Positions 1 through 12,761 of a stretch of DNA of 64,000 nucleotides are shown piece after piece. The stretch's first letter is position 1. Every line of letters starts with the position of its first letter. The notes under the pieces were generated by a model. It had not been told where the DNA came from and searched no databases. It worked only from the letters and a program-made list of their open reading frames with translations. Both the position numbers and the translations under genes were made by a program. The DNA comes from Epiperipatus broadwayi (taxonomy: Eukaryota > Onychophora > Udeonychophora > Euonychophora > Peripatidae): contig JAQFVV010012510.1 of the NCBI GenBank assembly GCA_028023455.1, positions 2,895,420 through 2,959,419 on the forward strand, in the 5' to 3' direction.

Positions 1-542
1 GCCAAGAGTATAGAGAGTCAGCAGAGTTTGATCTGAGGGTAGACATTGGGTGGCCAGAAAGGGGAATAAGAAAGTTAGATAAAGAAGAAGTTGAAGTGAT
101 AAGAGTAGAAGATAATAGGATGCTGGCAGGCATGCAGGAGGATATAAGTCAGATAGGCAAGGCAGTAGAAAGGTTAGGCACAAAACTTGAAGAGAGAACA
201 GCACCAATACTGAAGTAAAGGGCATAGTACCAAGAACCACTGGAAAATGTACCAATATGGGCTATGGGAATTGCATGGATTATTCTATCGGCTTCCACCA
301 ATTTCTAAAAATACAAGTTTTCACTGGAGAGGCCAAGATAGCGGTCGCCTGCAGTCACTTGCAAGGTGAATCATAAGTCTGGTGGAACTCACTGTTCCAG
401 AAGCCCACCACATTTTCAAGATATCACAAAGCTCTGAGGACCAGTTATTTGAGTGAGGAACTCCAAGAAGACATGCTGCATGAGATAACACAGGAGAAAT
501 GGAGACCGGGGGAAATCATTTACAACATTCTTTTGCCATCAA

Positions 543-986
543 GTGGCCAAGTTACGAATGATGACAGCTAATCCATTATCTGAAATGCAAATAAATCAGA
601 TGATTAGGCATGGTTTCCCAAGAGATATAGAACAGATACTAATTAGTATGAAAAGGAAGACAGTGGACCTAGTTGCTGAGTTGCTAAATGCATTGGATAG
701 CACCAGGACCGACCAGAAGGATGATGGATATAAATCTAGACCACCTCCAAAGGAACCACTTGAAATTAAAAATGGTTGGGATCCTAATAAAGGACGATGG
801 AAAGAAAATGAAAGAGATTTTACAGAGTGGAACCCAAGAGGGCAGGAAGATGGACATAGATTGGAGACTGAATGGAAGTGTCCATATGAAAGGACAGAGG
901 ATAGGGAATGTAGAGATCAAAATCCATATCCCAGAGAAAGCAGATATGAGTCCAACAGGATCAGACAACCTCCAGATAAAATATAA
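543..986 (+). pseudogene. Gag-like ORF remnant
   Basis: This is a 147-codon open stretch. The first ~55 residues are helical and capsid-like (the segment FPRDIEQILISMKRK is typical of Gag capsid C-termini). The rest is rich in K, R, E, D, P and N, as in a nucleocapsid-side tail, but I see no CCHC zinc knuckle. The reading continues upstream in other frames with stops, so this is a fragment of a broken gag rather than a full gene. It shares the plus orientation of the polypurine tract and LTR downstream. A shadow ORF on the opposite strand is not considered real. Confidence 0.5.
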
Positions 987-1851
987 GCACAATCATAAAG
1001 AAAGGATGGATTCACTGGTTCAATATTGGAAATGGACTAAATTAAGATTAATGGAAAATGGATTTATGACAATAGGAAATATTAATCATGAGAATATAAG
1101 GGAAGAATGAGCCAGTAAATGGCCAAACAGTGTAGAATACTTCACCCAAATGGAGACAAACCATCAGTTAGATAGTAGTGTGAGATCTTAGATAGAGGCT
1201 GAAGGTGTGTAGGTATAGACATTTGTAGGTGGATCTTAGCAGTATATGGTGAGCCTTCTCTGTTATGCATTCATGTGTGAGTTCTGCAATCACCAGGTCT
1301 TATTAGATAGAGAAGACAGGGACAGAGTTCCCCTTCTCATAATGACTCACTGGATTAGGATTTCCAGTTAGATATTTAACAAATATTGTGAGTCAATGGA
1401 TTAGAAACCAATGTATGGGGAAAGAACCCCTTTATAAAAATACAAGCTATCAGTAAATATTTCGAGCTCGTGGATGAACTGGATAAAAAGATGCCAGCCT
1501 CCCAACCCACTTCAGGGTAGTGACCAGTGTTGTCACTCAGAGGGTTATCGTTTGTAAAATGGGAGGTATGAACAGGTTTAATCGAGTCACAGAGATATCC
1601 TGTGGACTCGAACCTATATATAAAAGTAGGAGGCAGAAATAAAACTCATGTATTGTTTATAGAAAGATTAAATCAGTTTAGTAATATTGGTTGGGTTGTC
1701 AGAGTAGGGATGTAATTTGCCTGGTCACCTCTCTAGTAATAATCTCACCACTAAGTCATATTAGGAGTACATAGATATGAGATGGTTCTAACAGTAGTTA
1801 GGAGCATCTACCTTTCAATGCATTAAATTAAATTTTTTAAGAAAAAATTTT

Positions 1852-1866
1852 AAAGGAGGGGAACGG
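1852..1866 (+). other. Polypurine tract of the LTR element
   Basis: The run AAAGGAGGGGAACGG is almost all purine and directly precedes a TGTAATG start. This is the expected plus-strand primer site just upstream of a 3' LTR. Confidence 0.55.
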
Positions 1867-2710
1867 TGTAATGTGATATTTAACATTTAAATAATATTAA
1901 ATAGTGTGTTTTAAAATACTAGCAAAAGAATTTAAATTTATGAAGAAAGAATGTTTTAATTAATAAAAGACAGGGAATTAGAATTGAAAAGATTCTTATC
2001 TTTTACCCTCCAAAGTCAAGATTTTGAGAAATAAAAAATAGTTAAAGTTAGAAATATTGAAATTGTACATTGGAAAATTAATAATGATAAAGAAATTTAA
2101 ATGAAAGACAAACTAAAATATGATGTATAAGAAAAAGTAAAGTTTGAAGAGTTTAAATAAGAGTAAAATAGAAATTTCAAACATGACCGAAAGATAAGAA
2201 TCTGGGTCATAAAAGTATACATTTGACAATAAAACGAAATGTGTGTATGGAGTGTGTCTGAAGTATGACAAAGACAGCAATAATTAATGCTTGTCAAAAT
2301 AAAATAAATAAAAAAACAACATTTTATTAAAAATCTGTTTAATTAAAAGAAAAAAAAGAAATAAATAAATGTACATAGTGCTACGAAATTATGTAAAAGC
2401 AAATCTATATAAATGGCCAAAGGCGCATTCAGAAAAAGAAAGGTGGGGATAAAAGTGAAAACAAAGGATCAAAAGGACAAAGAACTGGGGAATTTTAATT
2501 AAAAAATTGGAGGATTAGAGTTGGAGACTTTTTGTCGAGAGGTTTGTGGAAATACTGCTCCAATAATAAGCTGCCATAGTTAAGAGAAATGCAAACTTAA
2601 GAATCTTTTAAAGTTTACGAAAAAAATAAACAAGAGAGAACCCAGAAACAGAGTGGAAGGACTCCAATGTAATAACGGCTAATTAAATGAACAAGATATG
2701 ATTCCTAACA
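1867..2710 (+). repeat. Probable LTR of the retrotransposon
   Basis: The stretch begins TGTAATG right after the polypurine tract and ends CTAACA, giving TG...CA-type ends over about 844 bp. It is followed at once by TTGGTGACTCATCAAG, which looks like a tRNA primer-binding site (PBS starting TGG). An alternative end is at 3639, where CATTACA would form a 7-bp inverted match with TGTAATG and an LTR of about 1.77 kb. The partner LTR is not in the window, so neither end is proven. Confidence 0.45.
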
Positions 2711-2729
2711 TTGGTGACTCATCAAGAAT
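2711..2729 (+). other. Possible primer-binding site after the LTR
   Basis: TTGGTGACTCATCAAGAAT follows the LTR-like end and has the TGG start expected of a site complementary to a tRNA CCA end. If real, a second internal region begins here, which implies a tandem LTR arrangement. I see no Gag reading after it, only about 240 bp of less AT-rich sequence. Confidence 0.35.
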
Positions 2730-4107
2730 GACTGGCTAAGGGCCGTCATGATCACTGGCCGATCCAGACTCACTGTGCTCTAATGGTTCCCGTCTAGATG
2801 TAACAACTGCTGATGTAGTGCCTTCTGGAGGGTTCGTTTGCCTGGTCCTTGATGTCCTAAATGCGGAGGAGTTCCCACAACGAAAATCTAACCTAAGAAT
2901 GACCATTCCCTGCTAAAGAAGTGGAGAAATTCCACATGGTGATCAGCAAGACTACAAGTTAATTCAGAGACTTAATAACCTAGGTAAATATGTATCTTAC
3001 ATTTTATATTGCCATGTGCACATACCTTTAATTTAGACAATGGTCAAATTCTTCCTTTGAATGATACAGACATTCTTTAACCTTTTTTATATATACATGG
3101 AAGGACGATTATAAACGTACAATCATTTATAGGATCTTTTTATTTTGTTTTACTCGTGGCATTATAGCATATAATCTGGTTTTTTTTGTGTGTAAATGAT
3201 TTAAAGTATTTTTTTATTGTATAATCTATTGTATTAAATATTTATTATTGATTTAAATCTGTTTTGTCTCGTTCTTCGCCACTCCAAAAAAGTAATATAG
3301 TCGTAGGGTTTGGGGAAATAATTATTACTCAATTTTGAGTACTGAATTAACACGTGAAGCTGGTGGGACAGTATTTTGATCCCAATAAAATTTATAAATA
3401 TCCAAGCGCTGTAACTCTGTAAATCTTACAGCAGTCGAGAGACAGTTGACCGGGAAAAATAACCTGGGGCTATACCCGTATAGTTACAGGTTCAGTCAAG
3501 TACGGATATAGACTCATTAATGTCCGTATGTTCTCTCTGCTTGCGGTAGTGGAAGGTGGACGATCTTGAATTTTAAGAATTCCCCATTATATATAAATAA
3601 AAGGGAAGTTAAGCTTTCGATCGTCGTCTTTCCATTACAATATATATATATCGAACTTATGAAGTGCTTAACTTTTTAAATGCATCCAAGTCTTTTAAAC
3701 TAATCTGTATTTTAGGTAATACCAAAATGGAATTCTGATTTTTACAGTCTTTAACTAACAGATTCTACTATATTTTAATTATATTTATAATACAAACACG
3801 TACCCAAATCCTAGCTTCGACAAACAATCAACAAAATATTCAGCTTTTTCTTTTTTATATATATTTGATCGGAATTTTTTTTTATAAACTTGATCCCTCC
3901 CAATATATATTATGCTTTAACTTATGATTTAATTAGAAACCATAATGACAAATGGTGAAGATTAAAATCTCTAACTATGATCATTTTCTGATTTCTGTTG
4001 ATTTTCTTAATACAGCAGTTAATCTAAAATAAAATTATTGTGAATTGTAGCCCTACAATTTGGTCTAATTTCTAATCTTACAAATTTACCATTTTTAATA
4101 AGGATTT
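2730..4107. other. Non-coding; possible retroelement leader, then AT-rich
   Basis: Positions 2730-2960 and 3280-3640 are less AT-rich than the surroundings and may still belong to the LTR element (leader or an extended LTR). No conserved protein reading was found. From 3640 onward it is AT-rich with short TA runs and no feature. Confidence 0.4.
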
Positions 4108-4372
4108 TATAGGGGGGTTGAACTCAGACTTTCACATGACCCTCAACCATCCATGCAATCTCATACTGCTGATACACTTGGTCACACCTATGTCAAAAAG
4201 ATAAATAATCACCTGTAATGTATTTCATGCTAAACCAGCACTCATCAGTTGGTCCAGATTATCATCTCCACACATATATACAATCAAAGCTCAGACTTTA
4301 AACCACTCCATCCCACAACTCTTCAGCCATCCATTTCATTGAAAACCTGATGAGTTCAAACTCCATATATAT
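4108..4372 (-). repeat. Repeat family R1 copy (partial)
   Basis: Matches the R1 family of this window: a tRNA-like end with the motif GGTTGAACTCAGACTTTC, a middle with the shared block AACCAGCACTCATCAGTTGG, and the distal block on the TTTCAGCCATCC side. The tRNA-like module is on the minus strand. The central part is shortened relative to the copy at 15267-16104. Confidence 0.75.
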
Positions 4373-5823
4373 TACATATAGAAGTGCATGTATGAAAAAA
4401 TTTGCCATACTGTAGAAAAAATTCATATTTCACAATAAGGATTTTAGCAAATACATTAAATAACTATCATTAATAGATATGTTAATTTAAATAAAATGTA
4501 TAAATAAAATACATAAATGACAGAAGTACAAGAAAGTTTGCAGATATGAAGAAATTTCGTTAAATTTAAAATGAAGTCTTAAAATAAAGTTTATAAATGT
4601 AAATGACTATATATATTCAGCATTCAGCAGATTTTCAGCACATTATAGTCAAGCATATTTTATTTTTCATTCACATATAAGTATTTCAAGATCACACTGG
4701 AAAAATTTATAATTACAACTTATAATTCAGTATGCATATAACAGATTGCTAAACAAAAATGAAGGCAACTCTATATTTGTTGATCATCAAATGGCAGTTA
4801 ATCATGTATTTAAGGCCTCCAGGGCTGAGATAGTGTGTACTGAGAGAAATGCTGCCAAAAGGAAAATCAAGGAGGCTTACTTCATTGATAGTGACATAAG
4901 TGCTATAAATTGAAAAGGCCTGTGTTTCACAATTTCAAAAAAATGGATGTTCTGAATTGTTTTGCATAAATTTGCATACAATGAGTTTAATACATATTAA
5001 GGCTACGAATATGGAGTAACAGGCTCCAAAAACGCTTAACCAATATTAAGATTTAGAATTTAGTAACTTTGCATTTATACATAGAAGCGTATTGTATTGA
5101 TTCAGGATCCTATGATTTTCACTTATTATGGTTAACTGAGTAATAGGGCTACCACAATTCAATTTAGTTGTTCACAATCAAGTTTTTTCCATTGTCTTTA
5201 ACATGGTAGTTAGTAATTTAATGCATATTATAGACTAGATGCTATTGATCTCATTCAGCTGTCTATCCAAGAAGAATTTGGAGTACTTCCAATACTCTAG
5301 AAAGATTCAATTTTGTTGCATCACCTGCAATTTTACTTTGATTACGATGATATCAGCACAAAGAAATAAGAAAGCAAAAGACAAATTTATGTTTCTTTCA
5401 GGATTCTTTACATATATATATAGTTTTAATTTTTGGAATTTTAATTACCAAGACAAATTATGATAAATTTTATTTTGGGGACCAATTTGAAATATTCCAA
5501 ATGAAATAATCTATACATTTGAGTAAATTGAAAATTTGATTACCAAAATCATCTTTTGATTGCAAAGTTAATACTATACAACTTATGGATTTAATTACAG
5601 ATTACTTTAATTAAAATGAAAAACTTCCTACTGTATTATTTTAATTAATTCATTAATTAACAATTTTCTAGAATAAATCTTTTTATCTTTTGTTTTAATA
5701 AAAGTTTGAACTTTTCTTTAAAATATATTTTTAACACAGGGATTATTCATTTTTCAAAGAAAAGAAAAAAAATATTTTCCCTTCTTTTTCAAAAGAAAAC
5801 TATTTGAACAAAATTTATATACC

Positions 5824-5857
<34 letters not shown>

Positions 5858-6479
5858 ACAGCTTCTATATGGTTTTATTCTCTTTTAAATTTGATATTAG
5901 ACATTGACTAGTCTTTTTCCCTTTTGCAAATTACTTAAAATAAGTCTGCAATGGATATTTTCCTTTTAATGTATATACGTTTATTTCATGGAACAAATAT
6001 GTTGAATATGTTACTAAGATATATTACAACCATATTATAAAAAATCTTTTTTTAAAATAAATCTATAAATATACTTAACTTCTTATAAAATCAATACAAA
6101 TCTATTTTATCAGATAAAAGGTGATATTACAAAAAAGCTAGGAGTATTTATTTTGATGTTAGGAGTATTTACAGTTTCATTTTAAAAAATGATTCTTTAA
6201 AATTTGGTTGCAATGTATCCCAATAATCAGATGTGTTGGTTCTATAAAATAGATTTATGTTCTTAATATTATATTTGATTATTAAATCTTTATCAAAACT
6301 TTTAGAAAACTGCCACAATAGTTGAAGTCTAAATTTGTACTGAAAAAAAGAAACATTTATACATTCAATAATACATATGCCATATAATATTTTCTTTAAA
6401 CTATTTTTATAAAAAAATGATTCTGACTGTGAGTAGGGCTCTTATCTTTTATAGTAGTGGTCACTTGAATTAAATTATT
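4373..6479. other. AT-rich non-coding stretch
   Basis: No supportable gene. It contains a short TA/TG microsatellite at about 5823-5857. The short ORF at 5239-5463 has no recognisable protein character. Confidence 0.6.
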
Positions 6480-6555
6480 AAACTCATATAATAGAGAAAT
6501 ATAAAGACAATCTAATTAAACTCATATAATAGAGAAATATAAAGACAATCTAATT
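6480..6555. repeat. Exact tandem duplication, 38-bp unit, two copies
   Basis: The unit starting AAACTCATATAATAGAG occurs at 6480 and again at 6518 without a visible mismatch. This is a recent simple duplication in AT-rich DNA with no apparent function. Confidence 0.85.
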
Positions 6556-6913
6556 TTCTAGTAGTATTCTTACAAATTATATTAGTTTTGACTAACCAAT
6601 ACTTTTGATCATCCAATAAATAAATAAAAAAATTTAATTCATAAAAGTTCTATATCTGTTCATTTCAATATTCATCATGAGGATAGTATTTCTATAAAAA
6701 TATTATAATTTCGTATTGTTTTAAAACTATTTTTTAAAGATATGGCACTTAAAAAGTACGTTATTTTCACAATGAATACTGAAATGGATAGGTGTAGATC
6801 CATAGGAATATAATTTTTTTATTGACTTTTAGTTTGAAATTTGGAAAGCAAAACTATTATAATTTGTAAGAATAATATTAGAAGTTGAGACTACTTTTAT
6901 ACTTCTCTATTAC

Positions 6914-7057
6914 TGCTTTGTACAGGCTTAAACCTGCATTTATATATGTAATATATGCAGGGTTTGAACTCAGACTTTCACACGACCCACCACTCTCAGT
7001 GCCATCTCATATTGCTGACTCACCTGATCACATGTTGAAAAGATAAATAATCACCAA
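6914..7057 (-). mobile_element. R1 SINE-like insertion with 16-bp target duplication
   Basis: The 144-bp element is flanked by the identical 16-mer TATACTTCTCTATTAC at 6898-6913 and 7058-7073, the size expected of target-primed retrotransposition. On the minus strand it starts TTGGTGATTATTTATC, carries a Pol III B-box-like GAGTTCAAACCC and ends in a short inverted motif (ATGCAGGTTTAAGCCTGTA). This is the minimal R1 unit seen in the window and shows that the family moved through RNA. No protein is encoded, so a LINE machinery in trans is inferred. Confidence 0.85.
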
Positions 7058-7375
7058 TATACTTCTCTATTACATATTTTTGATGACGTCATTCAGAAAC
7101 TAGAACATTGACTTCTGCTATAAGAATGAATCAACTATGTATTTGATTGTAGTAATTCTTTCATTTAGATCTGATTTGCTATTTGAAGATAGTTTAAAAA
7201 ATTGAAATTAAGAAAAAATAAATTACAGAAATTTATGTTAATCTTTCTTTGATCATTAAATTATTTTTTTCTATAAGAGTTTGTCTGTGAATTTATAAAT
7301 TACAAAGCATACTTGAGTAAATTTAGATAAACATTCATACAAGGCATTGGTTAATTTCACTTTAATAATATTATG

Positions 7376-7909
7376 CTCTATAACAGTGGTCTTCAACCCT
7401 TGGTCCGCGGACTGATGCCAAGCCATAGAACTTTTCTGCCAGTCCTCGCTAGACTGGCAGGAAAGTTTGTAATAACAAAATAATAAGAGTTTAAACTTTT
7501 AATTAATATAAACAATTTTTATTTATTTTTTCATCTCATTCTTACTCAATTAAAAAAAAAGAAACAGAACGAAAACAAAATTTAATCAATCATACATAAA
7601 TTAATTTGTTTTTCTAGTTATCACAGATGTTTTTGGAGTGGGGGGGCAGAATTAAATTTTTTATTTTCTAAAAAAATTCAAAATTTAAAAAAAAAGTTTA
7701 TTATTATACAAACTCCACATATATATATAATTTCATCTTGTATATTTAACATTATTGTTTTGATCAGTTATAACAATTATGCTCATCTAAGGCTAAGCAG
7801 TTTACATCTTTAAGAAAATTTATCTATGGACTTCTGCCAGTCTGCAAAACCTTATCCTTATTTTTATGGGTCCGCAGGTGTGAAAAGATTGAAGACCACT
7901 GCCCTAGAA
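7376..7909. mobile_element. Non-autonomous hAT MITE, element 7384-7901
   Basis: The element starts CAGTGGTCTTCAACCCTTGG and ends GAAGACCACTG, giving typical hAT terminal inverted repeats. Sub-terminal inverted blocks include the CTGCCAG/CTGGCAG motifs. The 8-bp flanks are CTCTATAA and CCCTAGAA, which differ at two positions and fit the hAT target preference with a TAGA-like core. The interior is AT-rich and non-coding, so it needs a transposase from elsewhere. The two TSD mutations suggest an old insertion. Confidence 0.85.
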
Positions 7910-10900
7910 TGACATTTGTTCCCTGGTTAATGACTCTTCTATATTGTCTCTCTCTTTCACTTTTTTTTGTTTTTATTAACATTATAAACTGAATAGTTTC
8001 CATTTTTAGAAGATATTTAAATTTATGGTTGCTTTATATTTTAGTTAAATGCATAGTTTTTATTGACTAAAAAATTGCCCACCATTATATGTTGTTTGCT
8101 ATTAGCCATTTATATATATTCAATTGTAATTAATCTCATGCATATATGCAAATTTATTATCTTCATTGTTATAGTACTTATATGGATTTTTTTTTAAAAA
8201 AAATTAAGCTTGTTTTATTTTTAAAAAAAACAAAGCAACTAAATTTATTTGCTGAATTTGATTTTATTTTAACATTACTACTTATGAAAAATATTTACAA
8301 ATTTATGACGTAGATAAAGTAGACAAGAAATTATGTTTTATTTTATTAAATAGTATAGAGCTTTCGGGAATAATTAACCACCCAAATATATTCTTATGTA
8401 TTGAAATCTCTGTTTGAAGTGTCTATTACATTACAAATAGGTTCCTTTACATTTATTTTATAAAATTGATATACGAATGTTTTTTTCATGTAGGAAAATT
8501 TGATGCCAATCAATATTTTATACAAAGTCCAATAATAATACTTAAAAATAATGAAAATATTTAAAAATATGAAACATTTAAAAAGCCTATACTAACTTAT
8601 AGCAAGGATTTATGTAAACACAAATTTCACATTCACGAAATGAATTACATGCCCAAATTTCAAAGTTATACTTGGATTAAACATTAATAGTCCTTGTTTT
8701 TTTTCCCATGAGACAATCTACAAAATTGAAAGATTTGCACTCATAAATTATTTGATACATCATGTTTGTATTCAATGCCCATGAATCTTTGACAACTCCT
8801 TCAACAATAGCTAAAGTTGCATCATAATAGAATTGTGCTTTTTTTTAACAATTAGTACATTAATTATCTTCGAATTAATAAAGGTCTATTTCTAGCTAAG
8901 AATATTTAATTGTTATTTATTCACTATTATTTAATAGTAAACTAGATTAGCTAAAAATTAATTACATCAAATTATTTCAAAGGAAAATTCTCTGTTATTT
9001 GAAAAATTATCAAGTTCAGTCCAGATTTGAATCCCTAAGTCTTGATCGTGATACAAACTTTAAATCATTAATACTCACACATACACAGACATTTTTTCTT
9101 CTTTATATGTATTAAATAATAGTCATATTAGAGATCGCATATCTAGATCATATTTGTATGTAATTTGACTTATATTGGTTATTTTAAATTTATGTATATT
9201 ATAAAAAGTGTGGTTAATTATTATCAGAAAGAAAATGTCCTTATTACATTATTTTGTCTACATACTTTAATCTCTTTAGTTTAGTTTATTCACTTTCGAT
9301 TTGAGTCTGATTAAAGAAAAAATAAATAATTATCATTATTTGTCTTTTAGTGTTATAATTCCAAATCATTCTTTAAATCTCCTCTTTCATCACAAGTTCT
9401 TTTTTTCTTTTAGTCAAATAAAGTTCTGTTACTCTCTGTGAAGTCCTGAACAGTTTTCCCAGCAACAGAGTGGCTGACTAAAAAACTCAACGTTTCTGAA
9501 TCACTTCAAAATTTTATGAAGTCTGCAATACTACCTTCGGCTTTGTGTGTCACTATATTACTTAACTATAGAACATGACTGAATACTACCAGTGGTTAAT
9601 TATTATTTAAAACATCTGGAGATGCATTCCAGAATGTGTAAATTTTAAAAAAATTATTTGTCAATTGAATGACGTATTGTTTGTCTGAAAGTATGTGATG
9701 ATGTCATTTATTGGACTATTTCGATCATCTAATATTAAGATCTGCATGTCTTTAGGAAAATGTTAAACTTTATTTAAACTTTATAAATACATTCAACTGT
9801 TAGTAAAAGCTTACAGGTTAGTATTCAACACAACATTTCGAATGGCGATCGTGATTCTCTTTGCAAAGTGGCAGACCAGGTGTCACAGTGTTTCCCGAGA
9901 CAACTTGGCAAACCCATGGCTGGTCTTCAATAAATACCTTTGCAGTCTGAAAACCAAAGACCATATTATAACTTCCCCCAAACTGTATATTGACACTGGA
10001 TGAGCTGACAATTATACTTCTTAAACTGACATCTAAGTTGTAAAAAGAAATATCAACTGAAACTAGAAGAGAGAAGAAAAAAGAGACAAGAAAGAACAAA
10101 AAACGAAAATAGGAAGAAGGATAAGGAAAAGAAGAAAGGGAAAAAGAGGAAAAAACAAAGAGAATGGAAAACAGATAGAATGACAAATGCAAAATGGCTG
10201 CTTGAATGGAAGCGGTGCAACTAAAGACCAAGATATAATATAAAACTGCAGAAGGTAAATGACATACGTAAATTCTAGTTAAATTGTAACCAATGTGAAT
10301 AAAGACTAAAACAAATGTAAATGAATAAACCTTTAATCTAATGTATTCTGCATAATCTGTATTCCAATAAATGATTTCTTAATATAAAAAAACACACAAT
10401 ATTTCGAGTGGTATTATTATCCTCTCTTTTTCAGGTGTTGTTGGCTTGACCAGTGACAGTACTAGCATAGGAATCGAACTTGGACCTTTAGATTTTTGAA
10501 TATTGAAGAGTGTTACCTAAATATTCTCATATATGAGATGGAAGCATTTATAAAAATTTTAATCTGTTTGGCAATATATATACAGTGCAATTGTTAATTA
10601 TTACATACATTTTTGTGGCTTGATATTTATTACTTTGTTGATATCAGATGAATAAAGATCACCCAACCTTATTCAAAAATGGAATAATGAGAAGTGAACA
10701 GACAAATTTTACACCTGTTTATTTTATTCTAAATTACAATCATTAATTATATATATATACACACACACTATTTTAATATTTTGGCAGGACCATGTTTGTC
10801 ATATAGTGGAAATGACGATTTTAGGCAACATTGCTAAACATGATAATAATGCTCCAAAATTCTATAACTCAAACAGACAAATATTAGATTGATGAACACG

Positions 10901-12695
10901 TGGGTGATGTTACGCATTTTCCGTGACCCTTGAATCTGTGAGAATATCTTCCCCAGGTATCTGTTAAAGAAATTAAAGCTTTACTCCATAAAAATATCTT
11001 AATATTATTATAAATACCTTACAAATTATTTCTTCTTACTTAGAAAATTAAACAATTATTGATGCAAATGAGACCCTATATCTTCCTATTATAATATAAA
11101 CGAATCGCAAGATATTCCCGTTATTTATCCAACACTATGTATGTGTAAGTGTATATATATGTAAGTTAGTTTAAATTTATATATCTAGAAAGAATGTTTA
11201 ATTATCTATATGCCTGATCGTTACGTATATATATTTGTATTAAAGATATAATCTACTCTATGAAATATTTAGAGTACAAAATTTCTAACAATAGATTAAA
11301 AATTAAATTCTGGTTTGCATTGTTTAGAGTAAGATTGCTGATTTAATTAATCTTCAGTTAATCATGCGGTCAATTAACAAAGTGAATAAACAAATGGTAT
11401 AATTAATTAATAGTATACTACTGAAAGAAGAAATTGAATTGTTGGAAAATTAAGTGTTTTTTATTTAATTTTAGCGTCCAAGCCTATTCATTTCTTATAT
11501 TAATTAAAATATAAGTATGTATATATTTATGACCGACTAAAATATTACCTAATTAAAGTCGTTTTAAAAAATGAATTCGTACAAATGGGTCAGTATTTGA
11601 AAAAAACAAAACACCTTAATCTTGAGTATAAATACTATAGCTAAACCTTATTTTTATTTTAAAACTCATAGGATATCAATCAAAATGGTAAGAGATTTTA
11701 TTATCACCTAGGATAAACATCTTGGAAATCAGTTATTAGATATCTTAAACTTTTAGTAGTTTTGTCCAAATAGTATGCAAATAGGTATATGTTTATTTGC
11801 GTATATATTCAAATACAAACGTAGATAACTTTTGTATATTAAGTAGAAAACTGACTGGATTATTGAAATGGAATACAGACTCCAGTATGTTGTTGGACAT
11901 TTAATAAGGTAAAAAATGCTATATTTTCTAATAGTAATTTCAAATAATTAGTTGCCGATTAGGAATATTTATTCTGCCAAATATATTACATGGGAATGAG
12001 GCATGGATCCCCTATCACCACTCCAATTTGATTTATAAATATTAAACTTCCTGCACTTACATTTTTGACATCATTTATTAGGTTAGAGATTATATTATTA
12101 TATTACTTTAAATTCAGTTGAATATTAATATATTTGTTCGTTTGTATGGGGAAAAAAACATTTCCCCCAAAAATGATCTCCAACTTACTGAATAAAAGTT
12201 ATAAAATACACCTTCCTAAGATTAAAGAAAGAAAAAAACGAATAAAAAGTAAGTAGTTTACGGAAAACTTGAAAATATTTTTTGGGAAAGGCAGACCCCA
12301 TTCAAATTATAAAGATTAGTTTGACCGAAGCTACAAAGATGTCGTGACAATAGCTTTTACGTGTAGATATAACTGAGGAACGAATATAAAGTCATCTACA
12401 ATTAAATGAAGTACAAAAATATTTCAGGAAGAAACATTTGCTGCACAAAAGATTAAAAGACCGCATCTCGATGTCAAGCAAATGGAATAAAGACCCAGAG
12501 TGAGGAGTACAGTTTATTTGTGTTTCACGTTATAATTAAGTCATATTGTATTCATGCAAAACTTACATTTGGCTTTTTGTTCTCTTCCTTTCCTCCTCTC
12601 TTTTCCCTGTTCACCTCTCGAATAACAATGAAATTATATTATATGGATAAATTTAAAAATGCATAAAACTAGATGAAACTCATATAGTTATAAAA
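7910..12695. other. Long AT-rich stretch without a supportable gene
   Basis: No gene with homology or splice context was found. A purine-rich patch at about 10060-10180 creates a 137-codon minus-strand ORF (9818-10231) of low-complexity S/F/L sequence that I do not accept as a gene. Short CA/TA runs occur near 10750. Confidence 0.5.
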
Positions 12696-12761
12696 TACAA
12701 GCAACTGCTGCAGATTCAACACGCTATACGTAGCGCGTTGAATTTGTAGCAGTTTCTTGTA
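12696..12761. repeat. 66-bp imperfect palindrome (hairpin)
   Basis: The two arms (TACAAGCAACTGCTG and its near-complement CAGTTTCTTGTA side) pair over about 29 bp around a tiny loop near 12725-12730. Each arm carries a CG-rich tip (ACGCT/GCGCG), unusual in this AT-rich DNA. This could be a micro-MITE or a DNA cruciform; no coding role is visible. Confidence 0.75.

Larger units (their letters stand above)
1..1866 (+). mobile_element. Decayed LTR retrotransposon, internal region (gag side)
   Basis: The segment is more GC-rich than its surroundings and reads in broken frames like a retrotransposon Gag: charged helical stretches around 1-215, a capsid-like stretch around 240-700, then a basic, proline-rich tail. 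It ends in a purine tract immediately before a TG-starting LTR-like sequence. No protease, reverse transcriptase or integrase is recognisable, so either pol was deleted or the copy was rearranged. The 5' end lies outside the window. A Gypsy-type element is the best guess from the layout; the clade is not provable here. Confidence 0.6.

Noticed and set aside
684-1110. ORFs 684-992 (minus) and 688-1110 (plus) over the gag remnant
   Set aside because: They are shadows of, or frame-shifted alternatives to, the 543-986 reading, which has the more Gag-like composition.
9818-10231. 137-codon minus-strand ORF with hydrophobic S/F/L-rich N-terminus
   Set aside because: Most of it mirrors a ~110-bp polypurine patch; no domain, no splice context and no repeat elsewhere. 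The Cys-containing C-terminal part alone is too short to judge.
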